This document shows, in pieces, positions 47,941 through 59,501 of a DNA stretch of 64,000 nt; the first letter of the stretch is position 1, and each line of letters opens with the position of its first letter. The notes under the pieces were generated by a model. The model did not search any database. It saw only the letters and a program-made list of their open reading frames with translations, and was not told where the DNA came from. The translations under genes were made by a program, and so were the position numbers. The stretch lies in assembly GCA_015039465.1 (NCBI GenBank), contig MU130378.1, forward strand, positions 1,554,570 to 1,618,569. The letters run 5' to 3'. The stretch is from Phlegmacium glaucopus. Lineage: Eukaryota > Basidiomycota > Agaricomycetes > Agaricales > Cortinariaceae.

Positions 47941-50615
47941 ATGTCCCTTTTCTCTTCTCCTCTCCTTCTTCCTGACATCCCCGACAACCTTTCTATACCA
48001 CAGTTCTTCCTACAGAACACCTCTTTACCGCGGCCCCAAAGACCAAGCAACGCGCCTTTCTTCATCGAAGATAGAACTTCTCGTCAGGTTACTTATGAAC
48101 AGGTTTGTCCCTCGTCTCATTTTTATAAGCGCTCTAAATCATTATTGGCAGGTTCATCATCGTACATACAGTCTTGCGAATGCTCTGAGTGCCAAATGGA
48201 ACATCGGTGTGTCTCATCCTCAACAATGACACGCAGGGATTGAATACTTTCTATATTTGTACAGGTCGAGGCGATGTTGGTAAGTCGCTCAAACGTGTCG
48301 ATTCTATGATACGTTACTAACTTTAATGCCAGTTTGTCTATACAGTCCAAACCATATAGGTAAACATATTCGTCGTCTCTATGCATCCAGCCTCGCATCT
48401 TACATCTCTGTAGAATATCTAATCACAGCCTGGGCAGTCCAAGTTCTCGGTGGTATCGTAACGTAAAACACGGTGCTTACTCTCTTTTCAAAGAAGCATA
48501 CTTAATGCTCTTGCTACAGTCCCGCTAATCCGAGTTTTACGGCCGACGAGCTCAGTTATCAATTATCAACCACTCGAGCCAAATTAATTGTGGTGCACCC
48601 TACATCCTTTACAGCTGCGCGAGCGGCTGGTCAGAAAGTCGGCCTAACCGGCGATTTTCTCATTCTTCTTGAAAAATCAGATGCGCCGTTGCCTTGTTCA
48701 AGTCTGACAATCGAGCAGTTGATTGTGTTCGGTTCAAGCAAACCTGAGGCTTTTACACCTCTTCGTTTGAAAGCCGGGGAGGCTAAGACAACTCTGGCCT
48801 TCCTATCTTTCTCAAGCGGTACTACCGGTAGGTCAATCCTATACTTTATGGGTTCAGAATATCGTAAGCCTTATCATGCGCCTTTTAACAGGAAAACCCA
48901 AGGTACTTCTGTCAAGCAATCTATAGCGTCTGTTTCTGATATCGTCTATTTAGGCTGTAGCTATATCTCATTATGGAGTTATCGCGAATGTGATTCAAAT
49001 GGCTAGTCACTACCGGTTGAATGATCCTTCGTGGCCTGACAAGCGTATGGCTCCTGGAGACATCGTTCTTGGAGGTAATTTATTTCTCTGAATTTATTTT
49101 AGTATGCTAACTGTTCTAGTGCTACCTTTTTTTCGTGAGCATTCATCGTATCAAGCATGCCGCCCGTTCTTAAAATTATTTTAGACATCTATGGACTCGT
49201 CGTCATTGTACGTTTCTAGATCTCTTCTTTTACGGTCTTCTTAACATCTTTTTTTAAATAATACCTAGCTGCACTTCATGCTTTACTGTGGTGTATGTCC
49301 CTAGTCACCGAAGAGAATCGTTTAACAATATCTCTTTCCAGATATCCGTCGTTGTCGTTCCAAAATTCAGCTTTTCCGATTTTTTGGAGAGCATTGTTCG
49401 CCATCGAGTAACTCACCTTTAGTAAAGTTATTTAATGCCCCATTTGGCTGACACTAACAATATGCATTTGCAGCCTTGTACCGCCACAAATAGTCCTGCT
49501 GTGCAAGGTGACTTATTCCCTGATTCCGTCTCGCATATCTGACCTCTTGCTAGCACCCTTCTCTCAAGCAATATGATTTCAGCCATGTAAAGTTTTGTAT
49601 GTCAGGAGCAGCGCCTCTCAGTGGAGAGTTAATGAGGCAGATATCAACTATCTTCCCCAATGCTACTGTCGGTCAAGGTTACGGTAAGCTTGTGAATAAA
49701 TAACCGCCATGTGCTCTTTTGTAACCAAAATATAGGCCTAACTGAAACATGTACAACTATCTGTGCTCTGCAACTTGATCGTAAACTTGGAACCATTGGC
49801 GGTGTGGGAGTATTGATACCTGGCATTATTGCCAAAGTCGTGAAATCAGACGGCACCCTTGCATCAGATGGTGAACAGGGCGAACTCATAGTCAAAGGCC
49901 CCTCAATGGCGTTGGGATATTACGAGAACTCGGCTGCGTATGTCAAAGGCAATGTCGATATTGTTCAGATCGTTTACTGAATTAAATTTAATAGGACGGC
50001 TGAAACATTTGTTGATGGATGGGTTCGAACTGGCGATGAAGTTGTTATAAAGGATCTGGAAGTTTTTATTGTTGATCGTTTAAAGGTTGATACTTTTCTT
50101 TTGTTAAAGCATTTCGATTAGCTCATCTCTTATCAGGAAATCATGAAAGTTCGTGGATACCAGGTTGCTCCAGCTGAACTAGAAGGTTTTTTACTTCTTC
50201 ATCCGGATATCGTGGATGCTTGCGTGGTAAGCATACCGGATGAATACAGTGGAGAACTTCCATTGGCCTTCGTTGTACTTGACCCCGATACACAGAAGCG
50301 TGTTCGCGGAGACCAGAGAGCCTCAGTTGATCTGAAAAAAGCCATACAAAAGGTCCTTATTTCAAACATCAATTCCCGCCAACCTGACATTCTGATGCCC
50401 TTTTGATTAGTATGTCTCTGATGCGAAAGTGCAATACAAATGGCTCGCTGGTGGTGTCGAGTTTATCGACAGTATACCTAAAAACCCTTCTGGAAAGATT
50501 GTGAGTTGGGCTATCATCCTTCAAGATGTTGCTAAATTCTTGTCCTGTGTAGCTTCGCCGTCTTCTTCGAGATCAAGCTAGATCCAAGGCACAGAGACCA
50601 CAACATAAGCTATGA
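47941..50615 (+). CDS. AMP-dependent acyl-CoA synthetase, 4-coumarate-CoA-ligase-like
   Basis: Adenylating enzyme that activates a carboxylic acid through an acyl-AMP to its CoA thioester. More than ten short exons were followed: MSLFSSPLLLPDIPDNLSI; RGDVVCLYSPNHI; the P-loop-like A3 motif FLSFSSGTTGKPK; VLPFFHIYGLVVI; MSGAAPLSGELMRQI; the A5 motif VGQGYGLTETC; SDGEQGELIVKGPSMALGYY; the A7 motif DGWVRTGDEV; RLKEIMKVRGYQVAPAELE; and the A10 lysine in PKNPSGKILRR. All core motifs are intact. The C-terminus is QHKL, close to a type-1 peroxisomal signal. One exon is 15 bases and the next 23 bases. The substrate (fatty or aromatic acid) cannot be told. Confidence 0.9.
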
Positions 50616-50714
50616 TCTATAATTATAAGTAGTTACCATAATTTTTGAGCGTGTGAGCCTTTATTTGGCAGTATTTGATCTATTCCAAACGTTTGTTTCC
50701 GACCACACTTTAAA

Positions 50715-51594
50715 ATGGGTCGCAGAATAGCTTCACAAGTACATCAGCAAGTATCGAGGCTGATGCGGGGAAATTTTATTCAAAAAGAACCCCTTTGGTA
50801 CCAGGCTGTTCTAGACAACCCTCCTTTATCCCTTCCTGCAAAAGCTCCTCCACCACGTACTGCTTACGACCAAAAGGTACCTTCCTCTACGAGGTTGCGC
50901 CCACATTCCACGCGCCCACTACCAATCTATTACCTTGAGGATGACATTCGCCGGCAGTTCTTTCTGGATCATCCTTTTGAGACGTTTAGACCAGCGTCGT
51001 TAGTGGAAAATGAACGAATAGACGAGCCTCATCCTATCACTGGACGGGACTGGGTGCGACTACGGCAACGAGGACGTAATCCTCTACCAGAAGAGTGCGT
51101 CCTTATGACTATATCTTAGCTTGTTGCCTCTTGAACTAACTATCTGCAACAACAGCGCCATTCTTTTTGCTCTCAATCTATATAAATACCACTCATCATC
51201 CCTGAGTGAAGCATACGCCAGCTCTGTTGCCCAATTCCGAGCACTACGCTCCGAGCATCATATCGCAACGACCGTTGCAGTGAAGGAAGCCGAAGCCCTC
51301 GGCTCAAATTTTGGTCCAAGTGAAATTGAGCAGGCCAATGAGATGGAGAAAAGGAGCATAGCTACTTGGGAACGACGGGCAGAATTGGATGAAGGTGCCA
51401 TTGCGGCTCGTAAGCGATGGAAAGCTATTGTAGATAAACAACCAGGGGCCAATCAGTGGACGAAGGGAGTGGAATACGTGAGATTATGGAAAGAAGGGGT
51501 CCGGCCAAACTATATGCCCCAATTAACAATGCCGGTCCCACAGTATGATAAGCAAGGAGACGTCGACCCCTTTCGGTTGGGGCTCGAAGGATAA
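50715..51594 (+). CDS. RSM25: Mitochondrial small-subunit ribosomal protein Rsm25 (mS23)
   Basis: Two exons, about 275 residues. The start gives MGRRIASQVHQQVSRLMRG, then EPLWYQAVLDNPPLSLP with PRTAYDQKVPSSTRLRP. Next come IYYLEDDIRRQFFLDHPFE and RPASLVENERIDEPHPITG, then DWVRLRQRGRNPLPEDAI. Exon 2 continues ILFALNLYKYHSSSLSEAY and has a long charged helix ending EYVRLWKEGVRPNYM. This matches the fungal 37S S25 family. The N-terminus is basic and suits mitochondrial import. Confidence 0.88.
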
Positions 51595-51901
51595 CAATAG
51601 TGCAGGTTTGACCTCATAGACAATTGTTGACAGGATTTCTGCTACATAATCTATCCATATAATATTGTCTATAGTAGTCACAAAATTCAAAGACTCATAT
51701 CAGCCTGCAGCTAAGAACAATTCTTGCAAGTAAAATGCATGATGAAAGTATAGACCAATGATACAAAATTGTAATGTCCCTGCTATAAATTATATAGAAA
51801 AAAATAGGAATATAGGTGTATAACAATCACAACCCGATTAGACCAGTTGACAATATGGGATATCGGCGAATACAAACAACGTGAAGCTACAACATACCGA
51901 C
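51595..51901. other. Tail-to-tail intergenic region
   Basis: About 310 bases, AT-rich, with both 3' ends. No gene or repeat recognised. Confidence 0.5.
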
Positions 51902-54900
51902 CTAATGGGCAGTAGTGATACCAGAAGACTTCGTCCAATAATCAGATGAGTGTCGGTTTCCTTGTCTAGTAGAGGGCAATGGTGCAGGTTCATATGGCGA
52001 CTCACGAGGCGGCTCGGGAAGGGGATTATTCAGGGGAGGACGTGATAATGATGATGGTCCTTTAAAATTGTTGGGTGCAGAAGTTGGGTATGGTCGATAA
52101 ATATATGAAGAAGGGTCATAAGGATCGTAAGACGAAAGCGAATCAGGAATGCTAGGTAGAGAAGCGGGGGAAGAATAAATAATTGGGGGTGGAGCAGTAG
52201 GCATTGAGTGGTAAATCTGGGTAGAGGGCGCATGAAAGGGGGTTTGTACCACGAAAGCCGTGTGGCTTGATCCATAGATGGCTTGTGGTGCTGTATCGTC
52301 GCTTCTTGAGCTGGTCGAGCCTGGTCCTGGTATGAAATTGGTTGTAGGGGCATTGGGTTCGAGTCCATACATGCTACGAGCTCTCCAGAGGCGCTCCATC
52401 TCCCAGGATTCTTTCGCTCGCATCGCATTCATCTCGGCAGCCGAGGGAAGTTCGGACGTGGGTCTCGCCGTTATGGATATATTCCGCTCCAGCCTAATAG
52501 CTGGATCTGGATCTTGCACGAGAACAGGCTGAGGCCCAGTAATGTGGTTGTTAGAAGTGGAGTGAATTTCTGTAGATTTTTTTGTTGACTTAGGATCACA
52601 ATACTCATCCCGTTTGTGGCCTTGATGTTCGCCCTTGTGCGAGCGCTCCTCATGATGGGAACGTTCTTCCCGATAGGAGCGTTCTTCCCGATGAGAGTCC
52701 CTATGAGAGTCCCTATGAGAGTCCCTATGAGAACGTTCTTCCCGATGAAAGCGCTCTTCTCGATGGGGGCGTTCTCCTCGATGAGAGCGTTCTCCACGGT
52801 GGGAGCGTTCTTCACGATGGGAGCGTTCTTCACGGTGGGAGCGTTCTTCACGGTGGGAGCGTTCTTCGCGATGAGACCTTTCTTCACGATGAGACTTTTC
52901 CTCGCGATGAGACCTTTCCTCGTGATGAGACCTTTCTTCACGGTGGGGTCGTTGCTCACGATAAGAACGTTCTTCATGATGAGGTCGCTCTGCAGGAGAA
53001 GAACGCTCTTCCGGACGAACACGCTCTTCTCGGTGAGGTCGCTCTTCGGGACGTTGAGAAGTGGTTTTACCAATCATCTTGCTTTTAGAAGGCTCTTCTC
53101 GAGGATGATACGGCACTTTAGACGACTGATGGTTACGCGAATGACGACTCTCGTGTTCAACATCTACTTTCGACCTTGATTCAGCTTTAAACTCTCGTCG
53201 ACCACCAGTCGCCTGCTCCTTCGATTTAGAAGATTTCCCCTTTCGTTCTTTGGCTTCAACGGATTCTACAACCTCCCACTGCTGCCCAGCTGCTGATATC
53301 GTCTCACCAGAAGCATACACATTCCCAGAGGAACTTCGTACCAATTTGAAAGTCTCGGTTTGTCGAGTCGGTGAAGAATTCACGGGAGAAGGCTCATGAG
53401 GCGAACGCTTGGCTTCTGGAGTACCATTTGGTAGAGCAAGTTTCAAATCTTCAGAAAGCGGTATTGATAGTCGATTATACGGTGTCGGTGGATTTGCAAT
53501 GACAGATGATGTTGATAAAGGGGAGTCTTCATACGGTGGCGCTGCGAAATCTCGGGTTTCTCGGATTGGAACGGGTTGGGTTGTTGGGAACGGCACGTGA
53601 TTGGTGGTTGTAACACCTGAACGAGAGTTAGAAGGCATCTTTGGGGCATTGGTGGCAGGCGGGCTGAATGGCCGTTCGCTGGGACGTGACGTGACTCGTT
53701 CTGGCGCAGAACTCTTGTTGCCCACATTTGCATCAGAGGGTGAAGCTCGGCGCAAAGACGATATTCTTCTGGAATTCCCGTCTTGTATTTCAATTTTGAC
53801 GGATACAGATCGGGTTGGAGTGGGGTCGTCAGCGGGTACGACCTGGTTATGATGTGATAAAGAAACCGGTTGAGAGTGAGCATTGGAGTTCTCGGGCATA
53901 ATCTGAGACTGCAACGGTTGAGGTTGTTGTCGACTATTTTCAGCGGGCATTGTGTCAGCAATGGGATTGACATTGACAGATGCAGATGGCGCTTGTGGTG
54001 CCACTCCCTTCGAATCCTCAAGGGAAACTTTAGCGTTCTCTAGCATCACAGCAAATTCGCCGATCGCGTGTTCTGGTGAAGGATCAGGCAATGATTTTTC
54101 AATTGCTTGACGTGTTTGATTATCACTCAAGTCAACAAAGGAAGGGCCAGGTGTACTCGGTTGAGGTGGAGGAAGCGGTTTATCATGACGCGATTGTGTC
54201 CGTGATGATAGCGTTTGTCGCTGCAACAAGGATGGTTCAACCGTTTTATTGGAATCATTGCAATTTTGGAGGTCCCCGTGTTTCTCTGGGGGTAAAGGTG
54301 CTTCACCCAAGTTTGGCGTTTCGTTTTCGAGGCTTGGAAGGTCGGGATTCGCAACCGTAAGTCGACCGATAGAAAAAGGAGTATAGGTTAAGGATGGATG
54401 GTCTGGAACGTGGGGTGCTTCATTCAACGTTGGCTGAGCTGAATGTTCGAAAGCAGGTGGAGGAATACGTTTTACAGGGTCGTGAAGGGACTTCTCTGAG
54501 GGAATAAACACCTTTTGTAGTCTACTCGGGGCGTTGGTGCCACCGAGATGCTGCCATTCACTCTGTTTATCATTTGAATATAGCTCATTGTCCGTGGGCT
54601 TTCTGAGAAGGCTGAACTTTCTGGCAAGACGGTTCAACATACTGCCCCGCTTCTCCTTCTTCAGCGTTTGTAGTGGAATCGACGCTGGTGGAGGAGCAAC
54701 CGACATGCGTTTCGGCAAAGAGGCAACATCTGAAGGTTGAGCTAGCGTTATATGATCAATAGGTGTGACTGGTGCGGATGTGGCCTTTCGGTGACCTTCA
54801 GCCGAATGAGGAGCGAATATACTGCTAATAGTGGGAGGCTTCCGTTTACTAAGTTTTCGAGGTAGTTCAATTTCAGGCTGAGGAGGTTGCAAATGCACAG

Positions 54901-55911
54901 CTGACGTCGACTGAGAGAGCGGCGATGGCGTGACCGACATATGACGGCTTTGCGCTGCTGTCATGCTAGCACGCCTCGGACGATTCGGAAGCTAATGATG
55001 AAGAAGTTAGTTTCGAAGGTTACTTGGAATAAAATAAGTCTGTCGCGTACATCCTGTGTATCAAGAGAGGATGTCGCAGTTTGTCCAAAGAAATCATAGG
55101 GGGATTGGTGATGCCAATTTGTACCCCAAGGATCCGTGACATCGAGAAGGTCAACATTGTCAGGGGTGGTTTGGGATGTTTTACGCGACCTAGGCTTACC
55201 GCCGTCTGCTACACGCGTCTGCGAAGAGTCTGGTGTCGGTAAAGGAGAATGAGAAGGCGATCCACTAGTCCCGGCTGCATCCTCGGAACGCTCCGGCATA
55301 GAAGACGTGCCCATCGCCGGAAAGGAAGGCGAGAAGAAGGTCGGAGGGCGCAATGAAGGGCGCATTTGGGATGGAGGGATGAGGTGATAGTTCTTGTACC
55401 ATCGTGGGCCTAGAGGATTATGGAGATGATACCTGACCTTAAAAGTTGGAAGGGGGACAGATGCCCATGTAGAACTTGGCGCCTTCATTATATCAGCATT
55501 GGCGGATGCAGATGAATTCAACCCAGGGCGAAGTTCGTGGCGATCTGTCTGCTGTTTAACTTCAAAAACTTCATCCCCACCGCCTTTCTCGTGTCGAGCG
55601 CCTGAAGATGGATTACGCGTCGATTCGATGGGAGGTGACTGAACAGGTGGCGCGGTGGTGGATCGTTTCAATGACCTGCGGGACCAAATGGATGCACCAG
55701 GATTCGATTTTCTTTTGGAGAGTTTCCGTTCCATTATTTCCCTCTGCGCCAAATCCTCATAGTATGCCTTTAGTGATTCTGGTGAAAGTTCGGTTGGAGA
55801 CTCGGGCCCTTGAGACTGTGGAGTGCTGTAAAGTCAATGACAGAAAGACAAGGGAAGATTGAAAATCCTTGCCTCTTCATATGGCTCAGCAGGGTTGCGA
55901 TGATAAGCCAT
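51902..55911 (-). CDS. Large disordered protein with DPWG-HH-PY block and REERSH repeat
   Basis: Three exons, about 1,300 residues. The start at 55911 gives MAYHRNPAEPYEE, joined through a 57-base GC-AG intron to SQGPESPTELSPESLKAYY. Exon 2 has KLSKRKSNPGASIWSRRS, RYHLHNPLGPRWYKNYHLI, and near residue 270 the block DPWGTNWHHQSPYDFFGQ. After the second intron the frame continues LPNRPRRASMTAAQSRHMS, and exon 3 encodes about 1,020 residues rich in Pro/Ser. This exon carries a second KLSKRK motif, TFKLVRSSSGNVYASGET followed by QQWEVVESVEAKERKGK, a long REERSH hexapeptide array, and a C-terminal helix EMNAMRAKESWEMERLWRA. It ends YWTKSSGITTAH. Family unknown; a cortical or morphogenesis role is inferred only from the Pal1-like block. 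Confidence 0.65.
52636..53055 (-). repeat. 18-bp tandem repeat array encoding REERSH hexapeptides
   Basis: Roughly twenty 18-base units in frame within the large disordered protein, encoding variants of REERSH (also REERPH, RGERSH). A nested 12-base unit repeated three times near 52,700 encodes HRDS. Copies near 52,800-52,870 are almost identical, pointing to recent expansion; edges are degenerate. Confidence 0.85.
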
Positions 55912-56356
55912 GGCCCGAGCCGCGAGAATGAATGAGTAATGTTCTACTGAAGAGCAAGCAGCATGAACTTTCAACTCAGGGAACACGTGCCTTCCTGCAG
56001 GCACGATATAGAGACGAAACTTGGAAACGGCCTACGAGGCTACGACAACACCGAGAACAGATATTGCACACAATTTGAGTATGGAATCTTAACATCGCAA
56101 TGAACCACCATCACAAAGACCCTCATTTAATTTAATTTAACGGGGCCAACCATCGATGTCACCTAGTTTGGTCAGCAGCACCCCTAAAGAACTGCCGTGG
56201 AGCGCATTAAACATTTCGCCTATTTTCACATTTTCAGTCGACATCTATGAGTGTTGACGGTATCAAGAGCCGTCCATCTCGCTTAAATGGACGTCCGCAA
56301 AGCTGATCAAAACTGATTACCCAATCTGGGTTGGAATTTTTTTTTTTCATCTTATC
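55912..56356. other. Divergent intergenic region before ADE5,7
   Basis: About 445 bases with an ATTTAA-type repeat near 56,127-56,140 and a T-run just before the ADE5,7 ATG. It should hold both promoters. No gene or RNA recognised. Confidence 0.5.
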
Positions 56357-59190
56357 ATGTCGATCCGAATTCTTCTGCTTGGTAGTGGAGGCAGGGAACA
56401 TGCGTTGACTTGGAAGCTGGCCCGTTCTTCTCTTCTAGACCACATCTATGTCTGCCCTGGTAATGCAGGAACTCAACAAGAGCCAAAAACCTCAAATATC
56501 AATGATATTTCCCTCAACGACTTTCCGCGATTGGTAGACTTTGCTCTGGAGCATAAGGTATGCCATTTTTCTCAATTCGACATCCTGTTTCAATAACAAA
56601 TTTATAAGGTGGATCTCGTTGTACCTGGTCCAGAACAACCTCTGGTAGATGGCGTTGAAGCTTTCTTCCGAAAAGGTTTGACGTCCATATATTCGGCAGA
56701 GCGGCGCCTAAAGTGAAGATAATATACAGTTGGCATTCCGGTGTTCGGTCCAAGCGCCCTTGCAGCAAGAATGGAAGGATCAAAAGCATTTTCAAAAGAT
56801 TTCATGGCTCGACATCGCATACCAACTGCGAAATTCAAGGTATTCAAGTCGTCGCAGATCGAAGAAGCTATTGAATATGTTACGACATGCGGTCATAAAG
56901 TCGTCTTAAAGGCCAGTGGACTTGCCGGAGGGAAAGGCGTCCTCATTCCAGAAACGACAGAGGAAGCCCTTGGGGGCCTTAATGATATCATGGTTTCCAA
57001 GGTCTTTGGAAATGCAGGTTCGTCCTTCGTAGCACGATCTTTGAACAATGATGTAAACGAAAGATTTTTACCCAGGAAGTGAAATCGTGATTGAAGAACT
57101 ATTGGTGGGGCCGGAGATCTCTGTTTTGGCATTTTCAGACGGTTATACTATTGTCCCCTTGCCTGCAGCTCAGGATCACAAGCGAATTGGAGAAGGTGAT
57201 ACTGGGTCAAATACTGGAGGCATGGGTACATATGCACCTGCTCCCGTCGCAACCCCGGAGATTTTGGAACAAATAATGAAAGAATGCTTACAGCCAACAA
57301 TCAATGGAATGAGAAAGGAAGGCACGCAGACTTACACACAAAACCATACAATCCATTGATCTACTGCCGCTAGGATTTCCGTTCGTTGGAATGCTCTTTA
57401 CTGGCTTCATGCTCACTCCTTCAGGTCCCAAAGTACTCGAATACAACGTTCGATTTGGAGATCCCGAAACGGAAACCCTGATGCTCTTACTGGACAAAAA
57501 TGTCGATTTGGCGGCTGTTCTGCTTGTATGTATTTCACTACGGCATATATCGGACGAATGTTTGACTTGGGACGAAGGCGTGCGTTGAACACCGGCTTGA
57601 TTCAATTTCACTTAGTTTTCAAGATGGGTTCGCTGTTACTGTCGTCCTAGCGTCAGAAGGTTATCCAGGAAAATATGAGAAAGGAAAAAAGATATCATTT
57701 GGAACAGTTTCTGAGAGTGAGTTCAAATTATTAGAACTTTCCGTAAAGCTGACTGGGGAGCCAGATGTCGTGGTTTTCCACGCCGGAACAAAGCAATCAA
57801 AAGATGATATTGTCACAGATGGTGGTCGAGTCCTTGCCATCTCTGCCTACGCGCCCACGCTTAATCAAGCTCTGGAAGCTGTATATGCAGGCGTTGAGCA
57901 GGTGGCGTTTGAAGGCAAAACTTTTAGACGCGACATCGCACATAGGTATCCTTTCGCCGTCACTCACCCACATTCTTTCTTGACACAACATCAGGGCATT
58001 AACCTTAAATCCTATAAAACCTGGCGGTTTGACATACGCTCAAGCCGGAGTCTCCGTTGACGCAGGAAATGCCCTTGTTGAGGCTATCAGGCCTTTGGTC
58101 CGTTCGACGAGTAGACCAGGCTCCGACGCAGAAATAGGGGGATTTGGTGGTGTATTTGATATCAAGGCCATTGGATACACAGATCCAGTATTGGTCAGTG
58201 GAACTGATGGCGTTGGAACCAAGTTGAGACTTGCCGTTGACATGGGTATTCATGATCTTGTGGGTACGTGGCTCCGTTCTCTCGCGACTTGATCGCGCCT
58301 TTTCAAAGTGACCTCAGGAATTGACCTTGTGGCCATGTCGGTAAACGATCTTCTTGTTCAGGGTGCTGAGCCTCTGTATTTTTTGGACTATTACGGTTGC
58401 AGCAAACTTGATGTGCCAGTGGCGACTCAAGTCGTCAAAGGAATCGTTCAAGGATGCAAACAATCGAGGTGCGCCTTGATTGGCGGCGAATCGGCGGAAA
58501 TGCCCGGCATGTATCAGGATGGTAAGCATTCATCGTATTTCAAGGTGCTAGGTCGAATATTTTCCAGGTGATTATGACCTGGCTGGCTTCGCTGTCGGGG
58601 CGGTGGAACGACATTTGATCCTCCCTCGGCCAAACATAGTCGAAGGCGATGTCCTTTTAGGCGTGGCGTCTTCAGGTCTACACTCGAATGGATTCTCTTT
58701 GGTTCGCAAAATAATATCCTTATCCGGTATTTCTTACGCGTCACCTTGTCCATGGGACACCGATATCACCCTAGGCCGTGCTCTTCTGGAGCCGACGCAA
58801 ATCTACGTTTCTCAAATTCTGCCGGTCGCTAAGAAAGGCCTTTTGAAAGGCATATCCCATATCACAGGTGGCGGTTTCATTGAAAATATTCCGCGAGTGC
58901 TTCCGAAACACCTAGGATGCTATATTGACGCGTCAGCTTGGGTGCTTCCAGCAGTCTTTCGATTTCTGATGAAGCATGGGGTGGTGGATCCGATCGAGAT
59001 GGCAAGAACTTTCAATAATGGGATCGGTATGGTTCTCATTGTGGAAGCAGGACAAGTAGAGCAGGTTTTCAGGGCTCTACAGGGAGGACCAGCAGCCGTT
59101 TATCAAATTGGGGAGGTCACATCGACACCAGGAGTGGAGATGAGAAATATATCGACGTGGGTGAATGATTACGGGTCCTTTACGGTATGA
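56357..59190 (+). CDS. ADE5,7: Bifunctional GAR synthetase / AIR synthetase (Ade5,7)
   Basis: Fused enzyme for steps 2 and 5 of purine synthesis, usual in fungi. The GARS part starts [19 protein letters not shown] and shows [48 protein letters not shown], the ATP-grasp segment [37 protein letters not shown] and [14 protein letters not shown]. The AIRS part begins near residue 440: [38 protein letters not shown] with [48 protein letters not shown] and [19 protein letters not shown]. It ends [10 protein letters not shown]. All active-site motifs are intact. No third (GART) domain, as expected for fungi. Nine or so introns. Confidence 0.96.
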
Positions 59191-59501
59191 GCCGTACATA
59201 ACACAATGCTATGTATGGTGCAAATAAAACAACAGAAGGCGGATAGAAAAGGTATGAATTCTGAACCAACTGAATATAGAAAGCAATGGATCAGAAGAGT
59301 GAGCAGATGTCTAAAACATGATGGGAAATGAAAATTTCAGTCTGGATGAAAAGCATGGTAAGAAATGTATATGAAGATACAAGCAAGATGAAGAATAAAT
59401 ATAAGCCAACCTAGAAGTCAATGAGCAAACCATAAAGAAAGCCAAAGAATAGACAGAAGTGAAGATGGTAGATAGACTGTCGGTGAATACATCGGGAAAG
59501 T
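59191..59501. other. Tail-to-tail intergenic region after ADE5,7
   Basis: About 310 bases, A-rich on the plus strand, holding the two 3' ends. Nothing else recognised. Confidence 0.5.

Noticed and set aside
52636..53055. Regular repeat spacing reminiscent of a CRISPR array
   Set aside because: Units are 18 bases, contiguous, without unique spacers, and in frame with a long protein.
52616..53179. Plus-strand frame full of MRPFF/MGAFF repeats
   Set aside because: It is only the antisense reading of the REERSH array; the minus frame continues for 1,020 codons on both sides.
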